From Spirochaeta africana DSM 8902 (GTDB lineage Bacteria > Spirochaetota > Spirochaetia > DSM-27196 > DSM-8902), in NCBI RefSeq assembly GCF_000242595.2, contig NC_017098.1:248001-312000 (forward strand): a stretch of 64,000 bases of DNA. The letters run 5' to 3'. The position numbers and the translations under genes are program-made. The notes beneath the pieces were generated by a model. It saw nothing but the letters and a program-made list of their open reading frames with translations. It did not search any database and had not been told where the DNA came from. Shown piece after piece: positions 8,980 through 17,384 of this stretch. Positions within the stretch are counted from its first letter, which is position 1. Each line of letters begins with the position of its first letter.

Positions 8980-11698
8980 GGGAGAATACCCCGTCCCAGT
9001 TGGCCGGTGGCGGGTTATCTAGGAACTTCCGGCAGCGCTCCAGATAGGTCCGGCTCGGGCCGTCGTCCGGGAACTCCTCCAGGGTTGCGCTGAACTGCTG
9101 CATGGCGGCGTGAAACTGCGCCTTTTCAAACAGCTCCAGGCCCTGTTCAAATCCGTTCAGCAGGGCAGCGGTACCGTCTGCAGCAGAGAGGATCTCGTAC
9201 AGTCTGACCGGTTCATTCACCCCGACAACCCTGACCCGGTCCAGACGGCGCCACACAAAAGCGGCTGGTTCCTGACTGCTCCCATCCGCGATCTGATCAA
9301 TGGTGCTCTGGCTTGCCAGAATCCAGCTGCTGTACTGTTTGTTCACTCCTTCCAGTCGGGCCGCAAGATTTACGTTGTGTCCCATCATGGTGTAGTCCAT
9401 CTTGCGTTCGGTGCCCATGTTGCCGACTACCATCTCACCGCTGTTCATCCCGATCCGGGTCAATAGCGGGCCGGGTGATATCCCCTCCTGCTCGAACTGT
9501 CGGTTAAGCTCGCGTTCCATCTGTTTCATGCGGGCTGAGGCCAGACAGGCGCGATAGGCATGGTCGGGTACATCAAGAGGTGCGCCGAAAAACGCAATAA
9601 TCGCATCCCCTTCGTACTTGTCGATGGTGCCACCCAGCTCAAGTATGATATCGCTCATGGCCGACAGGTAGCGGTTCAGCAGGGTTACCAGATCCTGGGG
9701 ATCCATCTGTTCGGAGATGGTGGAGAACCCCTTCACATCGGTAAACAGGGCTGTCATCTCGCGCTTCTCACCCCCCAGGTTCAGGCGTGAAGGGTCATTG
9801 ATAATCTCACGCACAACATCCTGGGAAAGATAGCGCGAAAATGCTCCGCTGATGTAGCGTTTCTCGCTCTCGGTAAGGTAGAACTTGAACAGTGAGAGCG
9901 CAATGAACACGGACCCGATGCTGAACAGGATCACCACCGGCCGCAGATACCAGCCACCAAACACAAACAGTGCCCACACCGCAACCGTAACCGCAATCAG
10001 CATGCTGATGCCCAGAATGATGGTCCGCCGTGCAGATGTGTTGCGAACCAGCCAGCCGATCAGCAGTGACAGCAGCAGGGCCGTCAGGATGGAAACGATA
10101 TATGGCAGCTCGATCAAAAAATCTCGCTGCAGGATGGTGTTGGCTACGGCTGCGTGGGTACCAACGTTCATGTACCGCTCATCAAAAGGGTTAACCCCGA
10201 TATCGGTTGTTGATATCCCGGTCCAGCCGATTATGATGAACGAGTCATTAAGTTCCTGCAGCAGTTCAGCCCGTCGCTGCAGCAGATCCCCGGCGACCTC
10301 GGCCGTAGCATTGAACTGCTCGATTATCTCTTCCCGGGTTTCCTGGTAAAACAGCCGATCATCATCTGCAAGGTTTTCCGAGGCGAGGATCCGGTCAATC
10401 TGTGCCAGCAATGGTTCAATCGTAGCAGTCTGAAAGACCTCCTCTACGGCCATGAACCAGTAGGCCCGCTCCTCCAGATAGAGTTCGTACAGATCCCGGT
10501 CTGCCTGTGCAAACATCTCCTCGCGCAGCTGCTGGATTTCGCGATACCAGGGCAGCAGCTCCATGCCCAGTTCATGACCGGTCAGAAAACGGGCCTCGGT
10601 CAGCTGTTCGATATTGAACACCAGATCGCTTTCAAACTGATCAAGGGTGTATATTCGCGAATAGCTGAGCTGGCGAAAGGTGTCGTCAAATCCCCGCGGC
10701 GGCCAGGTTATCAGCATCCGCCCGTCGGTTGAGCGGGGAATGCGTACATTGCGGGTGGAGCCGTCGGGGTAGCTGGCGCCGCGCAGCAGGATGCTGCGGT
10801 CGCGTACCACAACCTCGGGATTGCCCAGGTAGTCCAGCAACGGGCGAAAGGCCAGCTGTCCGAAAATCTGCCGGCCGTCTCCCTGTACCAGATCGATCCG
10901 GCGGCGAACCCCGTCGGGATCGACCGGCACGTTCGGAAACCCGGCCCCGACCGCATTGCGGCCAATCGGTTCGATTACCGGCTGGATGGCGTTCCCGCTC
11001 GGGTAGTTTTCCGTCTCCAGGATCAGGTTCGGGATGCCGAAATTCTCCCGGGCAAAGGCTGCAGCCGCCTCGGTGCCGGGCAGGGCCTGATCCTCCGCAT
11101 CCAGGATGGTGTTGGTATAGTACGCGCGCCCGAACAGTCCGGCAGCGGTGCCGTGGTAGCGGTCGTTGTCTCTGGCGATCGCCCGTGCGGTTTCCAGCAG
11201 ACGATCCCGATGACTGCGGGTCAGGTCGCCCAGCTCGAAGATAAAATCCTCGGCATCCGCCAGCGGGATCATTTCCTGCTGCAGGGCGAAGAACAGCTGC
11301 TCGGTCTGGTTCTGGATATCGGCAAAGCTGTCGTTCAACACCCGCGGGAACTCCTCGTTCAGTACCTCGGGTGCTACCCCCATCGGGCTGGGATCGATGT
11401 ACTCGATATCGAAAATCGCCGCCGCCGCGCCGAATTCGCCCAGGCGCAGCAGACCGTCCGCGAGGATGCTGCGGCTCCAGGGCCAGGTGCCGACCCTGGA
11501 GATGGCATCATCGTCAACGTTCAGCAGCAGAACCCTGGGGCTCTCCGGCACCGCTGGCCTGAGGCCGAGCAGCTGATCGTAAAAGGTAAAATCAATGTAG
11601 CGAAAGCGTGGTATCAGCAACAGGGCCGAGAATACCACTGGTACAGCCAGGGCGATGCCGATTTGAATAAGTCTGTGTCTACGCATATGAATTTCCAT
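8966..11698 (-). CDS. CHASE2-domain class III adenylate cyclase
   Basis: 910-residue membrane enzyme predicted to make cAMP from ATP. After an N-terminal helix comes a periplasmic CHASE2 sensor (hallmarks FTFYDQLLGLRP and a GTWPWSR segment), to about residue 510. Three membrane helices and a class III cyclase domain follow. The metal-binding Asp654 lies in FTDVKGFS. Lys694 (DKYEGDAII) and Asp768 (MDYTMMG) are the pair that selects adenine over guanine, and the catalytic Asn/Arg are in NLAARLE. The C-terminus has a TPR-like helical repeat. It diverges from a predicted outer-membrane/FecR pair, and CHASE2 cyclases and FecR-type proteins are often neighbours in other bacteria. The signal sensed is unknown. 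Confidence 0.93.
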   Translation of the reverse strand: MEIHMRRHRLIQIGIALAVPVVFSALLLIPRFRYIDFTFYDQLLGLRPAVPESPRVLLLNVDDDAISRVGTWPWSRSILADGLLRLGEFGAAAAIFDIEYIDPSPMGVAPEVLNEEFPRVLNDSFADIQNQTEQLFFALQQEMIPLADAEDFIFELGDLTRSHRDRLLETARAIARDNDRYHGTAAGLFGRAYYTNTILDAEDQALPGTEAAAAFARENFGIPNLILETENYPSGNAIQPVIEPIGRNAVGAGFPNVPVDPDGVRRRIDLVQGDGRQIFGQLAFRPLLDYLGNPEVVVRDRSILLRGASYPDGSTRNVRIPRSTDGRMLITWPPRGFDDTFRQLSYSRIYTLDQFESDLVFNIEQLTEARFLTGHELGMELLPWYREIQQLREEMFAQADRDLYELYLEERAYWFMAVEEVFQTATIEPLLAQIDRILASENLADDDRLFYQETREEIIEQFNATAEVAGDLLQRRAELLQELNDSFIIIGWTGISTTDIGVNPFDERYMNVGTHAAVANTILQRDFLIELPYIVSILTALLLSLLIGWLVRNTSARRTIILGISMLIAVTVAVWALFVFGGWYLRPVVILFSIGSVFIALSLFKFYLTESEKRYISGAFSRYLSQDVVREIINDPSRLNLGGEKREMTALFTDVKGFSTISEQMDPQDLVTLLNRYLSAMSDIILELGGTIDKYEGDAIIAFFGAPLDVPDHAYRACLASARMKQMERELNRQFEQEGISPGPLLTRIGMNSGEMVVGNMGTERKMDYTMMGHNVNLAARLEGVNKQYSSWILASQSTIDQIADGSSQEPAAFVWRRLDRVRVVGVNEPVRLYEILSAADGTAALLNGFEQGLELFEKAQFHAAMQQFSATLEEFPDDGPSRTYLERCRKFLDNPPPANWDGVFSLTQK

Positions 11699-11759
11699 TC
11701 TTTTTCCGTCGGATTAGAAACCCGATGAAAAATGTAATATACTAAGTCTAAGACAGAGG

Positions 11760-13010
11760 ATGGAGAGTATGCAAATGACAGGAAAAATTCTTTTCGCCAT
11801 AACGCTGATACTCGGGTTGGCAGTCCCGGTGACCGGGCTGGATTTCGGGTTTACCATTGATTCGGCCACCGGTGTCCGGCAGGGTGCCGAATCGGATGCG
11901 AAGCTATCCCATGCCGATACCATCAGCTTCTGGGGTGTTCGTCATCAGGGTGATTCCCCGGTTGGCTTCGTCTGGCGCGCCTGGTATCGCTATTCGCTGG
12001 ATCGACCGGTCGCATTCGAGCTTGATGAGCTCTACCTGACCGCCCGGATTGGGGGTGACAGCGCCGAAACGGCCATCCGTGCCGGCAGGTTCACCCACCG
12101 TGACTGGGGAGGGACGGTGTTCAATCACCCGCAGGATGGGGTGCGTGCAACGATCTCGGCAGGACCGGCAGATATTCGTCTCATGACCGGGACCACGGCC
12201 TTGATTGCCGGTCACCGTTCAACGATTTTTCTTTCCAGCCTGGATGAGGAGAACCGTGACGCGACCTTTGGCAGCCCTCGGGTGGTTTCGGGTCTCGGGC
12301 TGCGCCTGCCTTCGATTCTGCCTGGTTTTACCCCGACCCTGGAGGGAATCGCCCAGTTCGAGGTTCGGCCGGATGATGATGTCGCGTACAATAGCCAGTA
12401 TCTGACCCTGCGGCTTGATCAGGCGGTGGGCGGATCACTGAGTGCCGAAACCCTGGGTACGCTTATGCTGGCTCAAGACAACGACGGGGGCGTCGAAAAT
12501 AAAATCCTCGGCCACTATGCTCATGCAGGGCTGCAGTATGTTCGCCCCGAGTTGTCCGGACTGAGTCTGGGGCTGCGCGGCTGGCATGCCAGCGGTATCT
12601 CCGGGCCGCCGCGGGAGGTTGGTGAGTATCTGGTGGGCAGTTTTCAGCCGATCAGCATCCATCGGGTGGCCTCGGTTATCCCGGTGCCGGTTGGCGGCAC
12701 CATGGGGGGGCGGCTTCGCGCATCGGTAAAGCCGTTCGGGGAGTCCGCAGCGGTCTGGCTGCAGGAGACCCAGCTCAGCAGCCATGTAACCCCCCTGCTG
12801 CGGTCCACCGATCTGGTGGTACCGGTAGAGCAGGTCGATCCCGATTCTGATGACCTGTACCTGGGAACCGAGATTGGCGCGGGCTTCGAGATGCGACCGG
12901 CACCGGATTTTGGTCTGAGAATAGGCGGCGGGGTGTTCCTGCCGGGAGCAGCGATGGCCGATTCGTCGGTACGCTGGCAGGTATCGACAAATCTGTCGGT
13001 AACATTCTAG
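11760..13010 (+). CDS. Predicted outer-membrane beta-barrel protein
   Basis: 416 residues, no family recognised. A signal peptide ends near residue 24 (LAVPVTG). The rest is dominated by short alternating polar/hydrophobic strands separated by Gly/Asp turns, and the chain ends in Phe (STNLSVTF), the usual signature of barrels inserted by BamA. The start is ambiguous because ATG codons at 11760, 11769 and 11775 all lie close to a GAGGATGGAG purine stretch. The FecR-domain gene follows after 23 bases, so the two are probably co-transcribed. A TATACT box at about 11739-11744 could serve as the -10 element. Confidence 0.6.
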   Translation: MESMQMTGKILFAITLILGLAVPVTGLDFGFTIDSATGVRQGAESDAKLSHADTISFWGVRHQGDSPVGFVWRAWYRYSLDRPVAFELDELYLTARIGGDSAETAIRAGRFTHRDWGGTVFNHPQDGVRATISAGPADIRLMTGTTALIAGHRSTIFLSSLDEENRDATFGSPRVVSGLGLRLPSILPGFTPTLEGIAQFEVRPDDDVAYNSQYLTLRLDQAVGGSLSAETLGTLMLAQDNDGGVENKILGHYAHAGLQYVRPELSGLSLGLRGWHASGISGPPREVGEYLVGSFQPISIHRVASVIPVPVGGTMGGRLRASVKPFGESAAVWLQETQLSSHVTPLLRSTDLVVPVEQVDPDSDDLYLGTEIGAGFEMRPAPDFGLRIGGGVFLPGAAMADSSVRWQVSTNLSVTF

Positions 13011-13033
13011 CTTCGTAAACGAGGGAGGAGACT

Positions 13034-13771
13034 ATGTATACAGGAAATAGATGCAGATCACCACTGCTGCTGACGGCGCTGCTGGCGGGCTGCATGCTGC
13101 TGCTGCCGTTGCTGGCGACAGCCCAGCAGGACAGTGTCCGGGCAGAGGTGCGCAGTACTACCGGCAGGGTGGAATTCCGGCAGGGTGGCGGCAGCTGGCA
13201 GACCCTCAGCGAGGGGGACGAGCTGCCGCTGGGGGCTACGATCTCCACCGGGTTCAACAGCAGCGCTGTCTTGGAGATGGGGCTGGCGGTTCTTGAGGTG
13301 CAGGCCCTTACCCGGATGACCATCGAAGAGCTCGCCGAACGCGAAGGGGTTGTCGAGAGCGACCTGTACCTGGAGGTCGGTCGTGTCCGTGCCGATGTAC
13401 GGCGGGTCGAGGACCGGCGCCAGGATTTTCGTCTGCGCAGCCCGGTAGCTACGGCTGCGGTGCGCGGCACAAGCTTCACGTTTGACGGCAGGAATCTGCA
13501 GGTAGTGGAGGGGATCGTTGAGCTGGCCAACCTGCGCGGTCGCCGCTCGGTGGTTCCGGCAGGCCGGCGCTCACGCACGGTTGCGGGGGAAGCGCCCCAG
13601 ACGCCCCAGCAGGCAGCCCAGGAAGATACCCGGGTAGAGTACGACACTACTATCCGGGTTACCGGGCTTGACGATGATCCGGTGCGCGATGATGATCAGG
13701 ACACCATCTTCGATGACGATCTGCCGGCTGTTACCGGTGAGTTTGGTTCGCTCCTGATACTGTTTGAGTAA
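13034..13771 (+). CDS. Exported FecR-domain protein
   Basis: 245 residues with a signal peptide (to about residue 31, LLATAQQ) and a FecR domain at about 36-170. Hallmarks are a strand-rich N-terminal half (TGRVEFRQGG, LPLGATISTG) and the VATAAVRGTSF segment. The last 60 residues are acidic (DDDPVRDDDQDTIFDDD). FecR domains act in the periplasm, classically relaying a signal from an outer-membrane protein to a cytoplasmic regulator. No sigma factor is adjacent here. The neighbours are a predicted outer-membrane protein upstream in the same operon and the divergent CHASE2 cyclase, so a link to cAMP signalling is possible but inferred. The start has a canonical GGGAGGAG site. Confidence 0.85.
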   Translation: MYTGNRCRSPLLLTALLAGCMLLLPLLATAQQDSVRAEVRSTTGRVEFRQGGGSWQTLSEGDELPLGATISTGFNSSAVLEMGLAVLEVQALTRMTIEELAEREGVVESDLYLEVGRVRADVRRVEDRRQDFRLRSPVATAAVRGTSFTFDGRNLQVVEGIVELANLRGRRSVVPAGRRSRTVAGEAPQTPQQAAQEDTRVEYDTTIRVTGLDDDPVRDDDQDTIFDDDLPAVTGEFGSLLILFE

Positions 13772-13820
13772 AGTCGCGTGGTGTCTGATGTGAAATTTGG
13801 ATTGCGGTCTGGCTTGAGAT

Positions 13821-13856
13821 CGGACGGCCCGGAAACGGGCCGTCCGTTTTTTTTTT
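13821..13856 (+). terminator. Intrinsic terminator after the FecR gene
   Basis: Perfect 11-bp stem CGGACGGCCCG/CGGGCCGTCCG with a GAAA tetraloop, followed by ten T. It closes the outer-membrane/FecR operon. Confidence 0.95.
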
Positions 13857-13908
13857 GCCGCATCCTGGCCGCGGCTGGTGAAAACTACCGGTTATATTAA
13901 CCTTCCGG

Positions 13909-14367
13909 TTACATTCGAGCTGGTCGCCCGCGTTCTACGTACTCGGCATAGCGGTTAGCGATTCTCAGGGCTGCCTCGCCGGAAACCGGGTCGTTCGGGT
14001 TGGCTGAAGACTGCATGATCCGGCGATAGCGTGCATCCCGGAATGCGTACCTTGGGCTGCCGGTTATGCGCATCAGTAACCCCGGCGGCACCTCAAACAG
14101 CTGATTGCCGATCAGGCTTATATCCGCCATGCTGGCTGGTGCCGACGGATCCGCACCCTGATAGCGGGGGATCACCTGCTGCAGCTGCAGGAAGGCCTCC
14201 TCACTGTCGCCGTCCGGCTCGATCATGTCGGCCGATCCCAGCAGGATATACGCCGCGTCGGCCAGGCTGATGCTGTCGCGTTCCAGCAGGCTGTCTATGG
14301 TTTCGGCACTCTGCGAATGAACCGCAAGGGCCGGCAGCAGTAATAGCAGTACAGTCAAGATTTTCAT
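13909..14367 (-). CDS. Small exported protein of unknown function
   Basis: 152 residues, not recognised. A clear signal peptide (KILTVLLLLLPALAVHSQS) predicts export to the periplasm. The mature part is mostly helical and acidic near its start (LLERDSISLADAAYILLG), with a Tyr/Arg-rich end. There is no lipobox cysteine. ATG 14367 is preferred over GTG 14373 because AAGGAG lies at ideal spacing before it. It stands alone, divergent from the RRM gene across an AT-rich region. Confidence 0.65.
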   Translation of the reverse strand: MKILTVLLLLLPALAVHSQSAETIDSLLERDSISLADAAYILLGSADMIEPDGDSEEAFLQLQQVIPRYQGADPSAPASMADISLIGNQLFEVPPGLLMRITGSPRYAFRDARYRRIMQSSANPNDPVSGEAALRIANRYAEYVERGRPARM

Positions 14368-14431
14368 ACTCACTCCTTTCCTTCTCCTACCTTATCTCGT
14401 ATATAAACAATTTTCCTGTTGAATTCCAGTA

Positions 14432-14460
14432 TTGACGTAAATCAATAATCGCAGTAGAGT
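14432..14460 (+). promoter_or_regulatory. Promoter of the RRM-protein gene
   Basis: TTGACG (14432-14437), 17-bp spacer, TAGAGT (14455-14460). Transcription would begin near 14467, leaving an untranslated leader of about 180 bases before the start codon at 14647. That is exceptional in this window, where many genes appear to have almost no leader. Confidence 0.65.
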
Positions 14461-14646
14461 ACATTGTGCGCAGTAACCTCGGTAGGAGGCGAATGTGCGC
14501 CGTGTTTTTTGATTTTCGTTTCTTTCTCGCCGAGCGCCGTTTTCGATGTTCCCAACAGTAAGGAAGCACCTCAAGAACGCGGAGATCCATGCAAATGCAT
14601 GGAAGACCACAAGCCCGGGATACGTACCCGGAAAGAGGATTGGTGT
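14461..14646 (+). promoter_or_regulatory. Long structured 5' leader of the RRM gene
   Basis: This stretch contains a possible short ORF (14493-14561), a U-rich segment (about 14504-14527) and two small hairpins. The first is CCATGC/GCATGG (14587-14602, AAAT loop). The second is CCGGG/CCCGG (14615-14631), immediately upstream of the AGAGGA ribosome site. Long leaders are typical of cold-shock and RNA-binding protein genes, where they control translation by temperature. That role is inferred here from layout alone. Confidence 0.45.
14493..14561 (+). CDS. Possible 22-codon upstream ORF
   Basis: ATG 14493 follows AGGAGG (14484-14489) with a tight three-base spacer. The frame encodes 22 residues rich in Phe and Arg (MCAVFFDFRFF...) and ends at TAA. 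It is out of frame with the RRM gene and may be a leader peptide. It could also be chance, since nothing about the peptide is recognised. Confidence 0.3.
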   Translation: MCAVFFDFRFFLAERRFRCSQQ

Positions 14647-14925
14647 ATGTCCAACAAACTTTATGTCGGTAATATGAATTACCGCACCAACGAAGAGACT
14701 CTGCGCAGTCTGTTCGAAGCACACGGAGCAGTGAATGCGGTGACCATTATTTATGATCGCCAGACTGGTCAGAGCAAGGGATTCGGTTTCGTAGAAATGG
14801 AAGCCCCTGAAGCAGCCGAGGCTGCTATCGAAGCCCTGAATGAGCAGGAAGTTGAAGGCCGCCGTCTGCGTGTAAACGTAGCGCAGCCGCGCGAAGAGGG
14901 CGCTCGTCGTCCCCGCCGCTTCTAA
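14647..14925 (+). CDS. RRM-type RNA-binding protein
   Basis: 92-residue single RRM protein of the bacterial/cyanobacterial Rbp type. RNP2 is LYVGNM (5-10) and RNP1 is KGFGFVEM (44-51), with the aromatic residues that stack on RNA. The domain is followed only by a short Arg-rich tail (REEGARRPRRF). Such proteins bind single-stranded RNA and are often cold-induced chaperones. The start at 14647 has AGAGGA at good spacing; the frame stays open further upstream, but the RRM fold begins right at this Met. It is flanked by its own promoter, long leader and terminator, so it is monocistronic. Confidence 0.93.
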   Translation: MSNKLYVGNMNYRTNEETLRSLFEAHGAVNAVTIIYDRQTGQSKGFGFVEMEAPEAAEAAIEALNEQEVEGRRLRVNVAQPREEGARRPRRF

Positions 14926-14950
14926 TCGAGATATTCTCGTCTGAATGCAA

Positions 14951-14981
14951 AGCCGCCATCCTTGAGATGGCGGCTTTTTTT
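14951..14981 (+). terminator. Intrinsic terminator after the RRM gene
   Basis: Perfect 10-bp stem AGCCGCCATC/GATGGCGGCT with a CTTGA loop and a run of T. Read from the other strand it has only three T, so it would be weak for the convergent cysE transcript. Confidence 0.93.
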
Positions 14982-15034
14982 GGCATACATGTTGGCGGCA
15001 AAGGGGTTCACGTATATGCCGGCAGTTACCGGGG

Positions 15035-15979
15035 CTATATCTGGAAGTCTGGCAGGTACTCGTTGTGCTGGTTGCGCCGGATATAGTCGCTGGGCAGGTT
15101 GTAGATCTTGCTCCCCGGTGGTACCGAGCTGGTAATCCAGACGTTACCGCCGATTATCGCTCCCTCGCCGATCACGGTATCGCCGCCCAGGATGGTAGCC
15201 CCGCTGTAGATGGTAACATTATCCTCGATGGTGGGATGGCGCTTTTGATTGGCCTTGCCTTTCTTGACGCTGAGCGCCCCGAGGGTCACCCCCTGATAGA
15301 TCTTTACCTGGCGACCGATACGGGTTGTCTCGCCAATAACCACCCCGGTTGCATGGTCAATAAAGAAAGACTCCCCGATCTCTGCCCCGGGGTGGATATC
15401 GATGCCGGTTTTTCCATGCACAATCTCGCTCATGATGCGCGGGATAAGCGGTACCTGCTGCTGCCACAGCTGATGCGCAATCCGGTGGGTGATGATTGCC
15501 TCCACACCGGGATAGGACAGGATAACCTCTTCGGTAGATTTTGCCGCCGGATCGCCGGCGAAAGCCGCCTCGACATCGAGCTGTACCATCCGCCGGATCG
15601 CCGGGATGTCCTCGATCAGTTTCATGGAGTAGCCTTCGGCGATCTCCCGGCAGTCGTGCATGTCCTGCTGGCTACTGGCGGCGGATGATGCCTGCCTGCT
15701 GTCGTGAAGCCGCTTCTCGAAGCACAGTGATTTCTGGATCTCGGTGGTCAGGGTCCGGCACAGGCGGCTGACCTTTTCCACCAGGACAAATCTCAGATCA
15801 TGCTCCTCGATCAGCTCCTGTTCGCGGAAGCCGGGGAAGATGAGAGCCTCCAGATCCAGCAAAATGGTTTCGATGGTACGTCGGGAGGGGAGATTCGGTC
15901 CCTGAATATGATTGATGCCGCCGATCTCGCGATACGAGGCAGCAATTGCATCTACCAGTTTCGGTATATGGTGTGCCAT
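15035..15979 (-). CDS. cysE: Serine O-acetyltransferase
   Basis: 314 residues. It transfers acetyl from acetyl-CoA to L-serine, the first committed step of cysteine synthesis in the cytoplasm. The N-terminal half is helical (about 1-180). The C-terminal half is a left-handed beta-helix of hexapeptide repeats, with the signature [14 protein letters not shown] and further turns [21 protein letters not shown]. The length fits the long EpsC-type enzymes. No cysteine synthase gene lies nearby. Its promoter is TTGACA-17-TGGAAT with the -10 only eight bases before ATG, and no Shine-Dalgarno is visible. Transcription converges on the RRM gene. Confidence 0.92.
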   Translation of the reverse strand: MAHHIPKLVDAIAASYREIGGINHIQGPNLPSRRTIETILLDLEALIFPGFREQELIEEHDLRFVLVEKVSRLCRTLTTEIQKSLCFEKRLHDSRQASSAASSQQDMHDCREIAEGYSMKLIEDIPAIRRMVQLDVEAAFAGDPAAKSTEEVILSYPGVEAIITHRIAHQLWQQQVPLIPRIMSEIVHGKTGIDIHPGAEIGESFFIDHATGVVIGETTRIGRQVKIYQGVTLGALSVKKGKANQKRHPTIEDNVTIYSGATILGGDTVIGEGAIIGGNVWITSSVPPGSKIYNLPSDYIRRNQHNEYLPDFQI

Positions 15980-15987
15980 AGCCTGTT

Positions 15988-16016
15988 ATTCCATTGGAAT
16001 CTCCGTGCTGTGTCAA
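15988..16016 (-). promoter_or_regulatory. cysE promoter, leaderless spacing
   Basis: On the minus strand: TTGACA (16016-16011), 17-bp spacer, TGGAAT (15993-15988), then eight bases to the ATG at 15979. The -35 box is a perfect consensus. Confidence 0.6.
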
Positions 16017-16056
16017 GTCCATGCGGTAATTCTGGTCGTGAAGCAGATAATTCATT

Positions 16057-16797
16057 ATGTTATGCGACATGGGACGTATGGTCTGGTTTGATTTCGGCGA
16101 CACCGTGCTGGAGTTCTATCGCTGGGATGCCGCTGCCGGGTTGGCGGCGGTACTGCAGCATATTCTGGGTGAATCCCCCGACGCCCGGCTGCAGGAAAAA
16201 GCTCTGGAGCGATCCCGGCTGCTGAATCAACTCTTTGAAACCCGCAGCAGTGCGACCGGGCTTGAGTATGACCAGCGGAGTTTTCTGCGCCTTTTGTGCG
16301 AACCACTGACCGGCAGAATGGCAGACAGTCTCCCGGAGCAGCTGGCCGGGATATACTGGGATACCGCCTTCAGCTTCCGGGCTCAGCCGGGAATCCATGA
16401 GGCCCTGGACTGGCTGGATGATGCGGGCATATCCTGCGGGATTATCAGTAATGCCAGTTTTCCCGCCCGGCAGCTGGCGATGGAGCTCGCGCGGCATGGC
16501 CTGGGTGATCGCTTTGATCCGATAATCTCGACCGCTGATTACGGGCTGCGCAAGCCGGAGGCAGAGCTGTTTTACCTGGCCGAGAAGCTGCAGCCTGCCG
16601 GCAGCACGCTACCCCCGTGGTATTTTGGCAACTCGATACCGCTTGATATTCGCGGTGCACTGGCGGCGGGATGGCATGCCGGGTGGTACAACAGAGGCGG
16701 GGAAAGCAGGCAGCGCTGCCCGGCCGCGGCTCGTGAGCTCCACAGCTGGGGTGATCTGCCCCGCATACTTCAAGATACGCGACAGGAGGCTCGGTGA
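16057..16797 (+). CDS. HAD-superfamily hydrolase
   Basis: 246-residue cytoplasmic HAD phosphatase-like protein. Motif I is WFDFGDTVLEF (the DxxD pair with Gly in the middle), motif II is IISNAS and motif III contains the Lys of LRKPEAELF. A helical cap lies between motifs I and II. The substrate is unknown; the NUDIX neighbour might suggest a nucleotide-related phosphate. ATG codons at 16057, 16069 and 16078 are all possible. The GATAAT box at 16046-16051 points to 16057. Its stop overlaps the NUDIX start as GTGA, so it heads a four-gene operon. Confidence 0.82.
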   Translation: MLCDMGRMVWFDFGDTVLEFYRWDAAAGLAAVLQHILGESPDARLQEKALERSRLLNQLFETRSSATGLEYDQRSFLRLLCEPLTGRMADSLPEQLAGIYWDTAFSFRAQPGIHEALDWLDDAGISCGIISNASFPARQLAMELARHGLGDRFDPIISTADYGLRKPEAELFYLAEKLQPAGSTLPPWYFGNSIPLDIRGALAAGWHAGWYNRGGESRQRCPAAARELHSWGDLPRILQDTRQEAR

Positions 16798-17384
16798 AAA
16801 AGGATGCACATCTGCACTGGCATGATCTGAAAAACCGGAAGTTGCTCGACGGCTATGTGTTTACGGTGAACTCGGCACTGCGACGATCGGACGATGGCAG
16901 AGAGGCCGAGTTCTATCTGCTGGACTCGCCTGACTGGGTTCATGTGATAGCCGAGACAGTTGATTCAACCGGTGTGCCGTGTTTCATTCTGGTTCGTCAG
17001 TTCCGGCATGGTGATCGCCAGATTACGGTCGAGTTCCCCGGTGGGGTGGTGGATTCCCATGAGGATCCGGCCGCCGCAGCCCTGCGGGAACTGCGGGAGG
17101 AAACCGGCTATGAGGCCGAATCGGTGCTGGAGATCGGGCGCAGTAATCCGAATCCGGCCCTGATGAATAACCGGGCGATTACCTACCTTGCCAGGGGGGT
17201 CCACCCGATACAGGCCTCCCAGCAGCTGGACACCAACGAGATTGTCGATGTCGAACTGGTTCCCAGGGATGACATCCTGCATGGACGTCGCCCGGATTTT
17301 ACTCGCCATGCCGTTATGCTGGGGGCGGTGTACTGGTATCTGCTGCACAGCGGCAGTATCCGGCCTGTCACAGGGGTATCGTAA
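16794..17384 (+). CDS. NUDIX hydrolase, ADP-ribose pyrophosphatase-like
   Basis: 196 residues. The Nudix box is complete: GX5E (GVVDSHE), seven residues, then REELEETG-type REL-REE-TGY at about residues 82-105. This binds the metals that cleave nucleoside-diphosphate-linked compounds. The region before the box (VRQFRHGDRQITVEFPGG) is like ADP-ribose/sugar pyrophosphatases (NudF group). GTG 16794 is preceded by AGGAGG and overlaps the HAD stop. The gene ends in TAATG, which starts the CheB-CheR kinase. Coupling a nucleotide-sugar hydrolase to a sensor kinase by overlap is unusual. Confidence 0.87.
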   Translation: MKKDAHLHWHDLKNRKLLDGYVFTVNSALRRSDDGREAEFYLLDSPDWVHVIAETVDSTGVPCFILVRQFRHGDRQITVEFPGGVVDSHEDPAAAALRELREETGYEAESVLEIGRSNPNPALMNNRAITYLARGVHPIQASQQLDTNEIVDVELVPRDDILHGRRPDFTRHAVMLGAVYWYLLHSGSIRPVTGVS

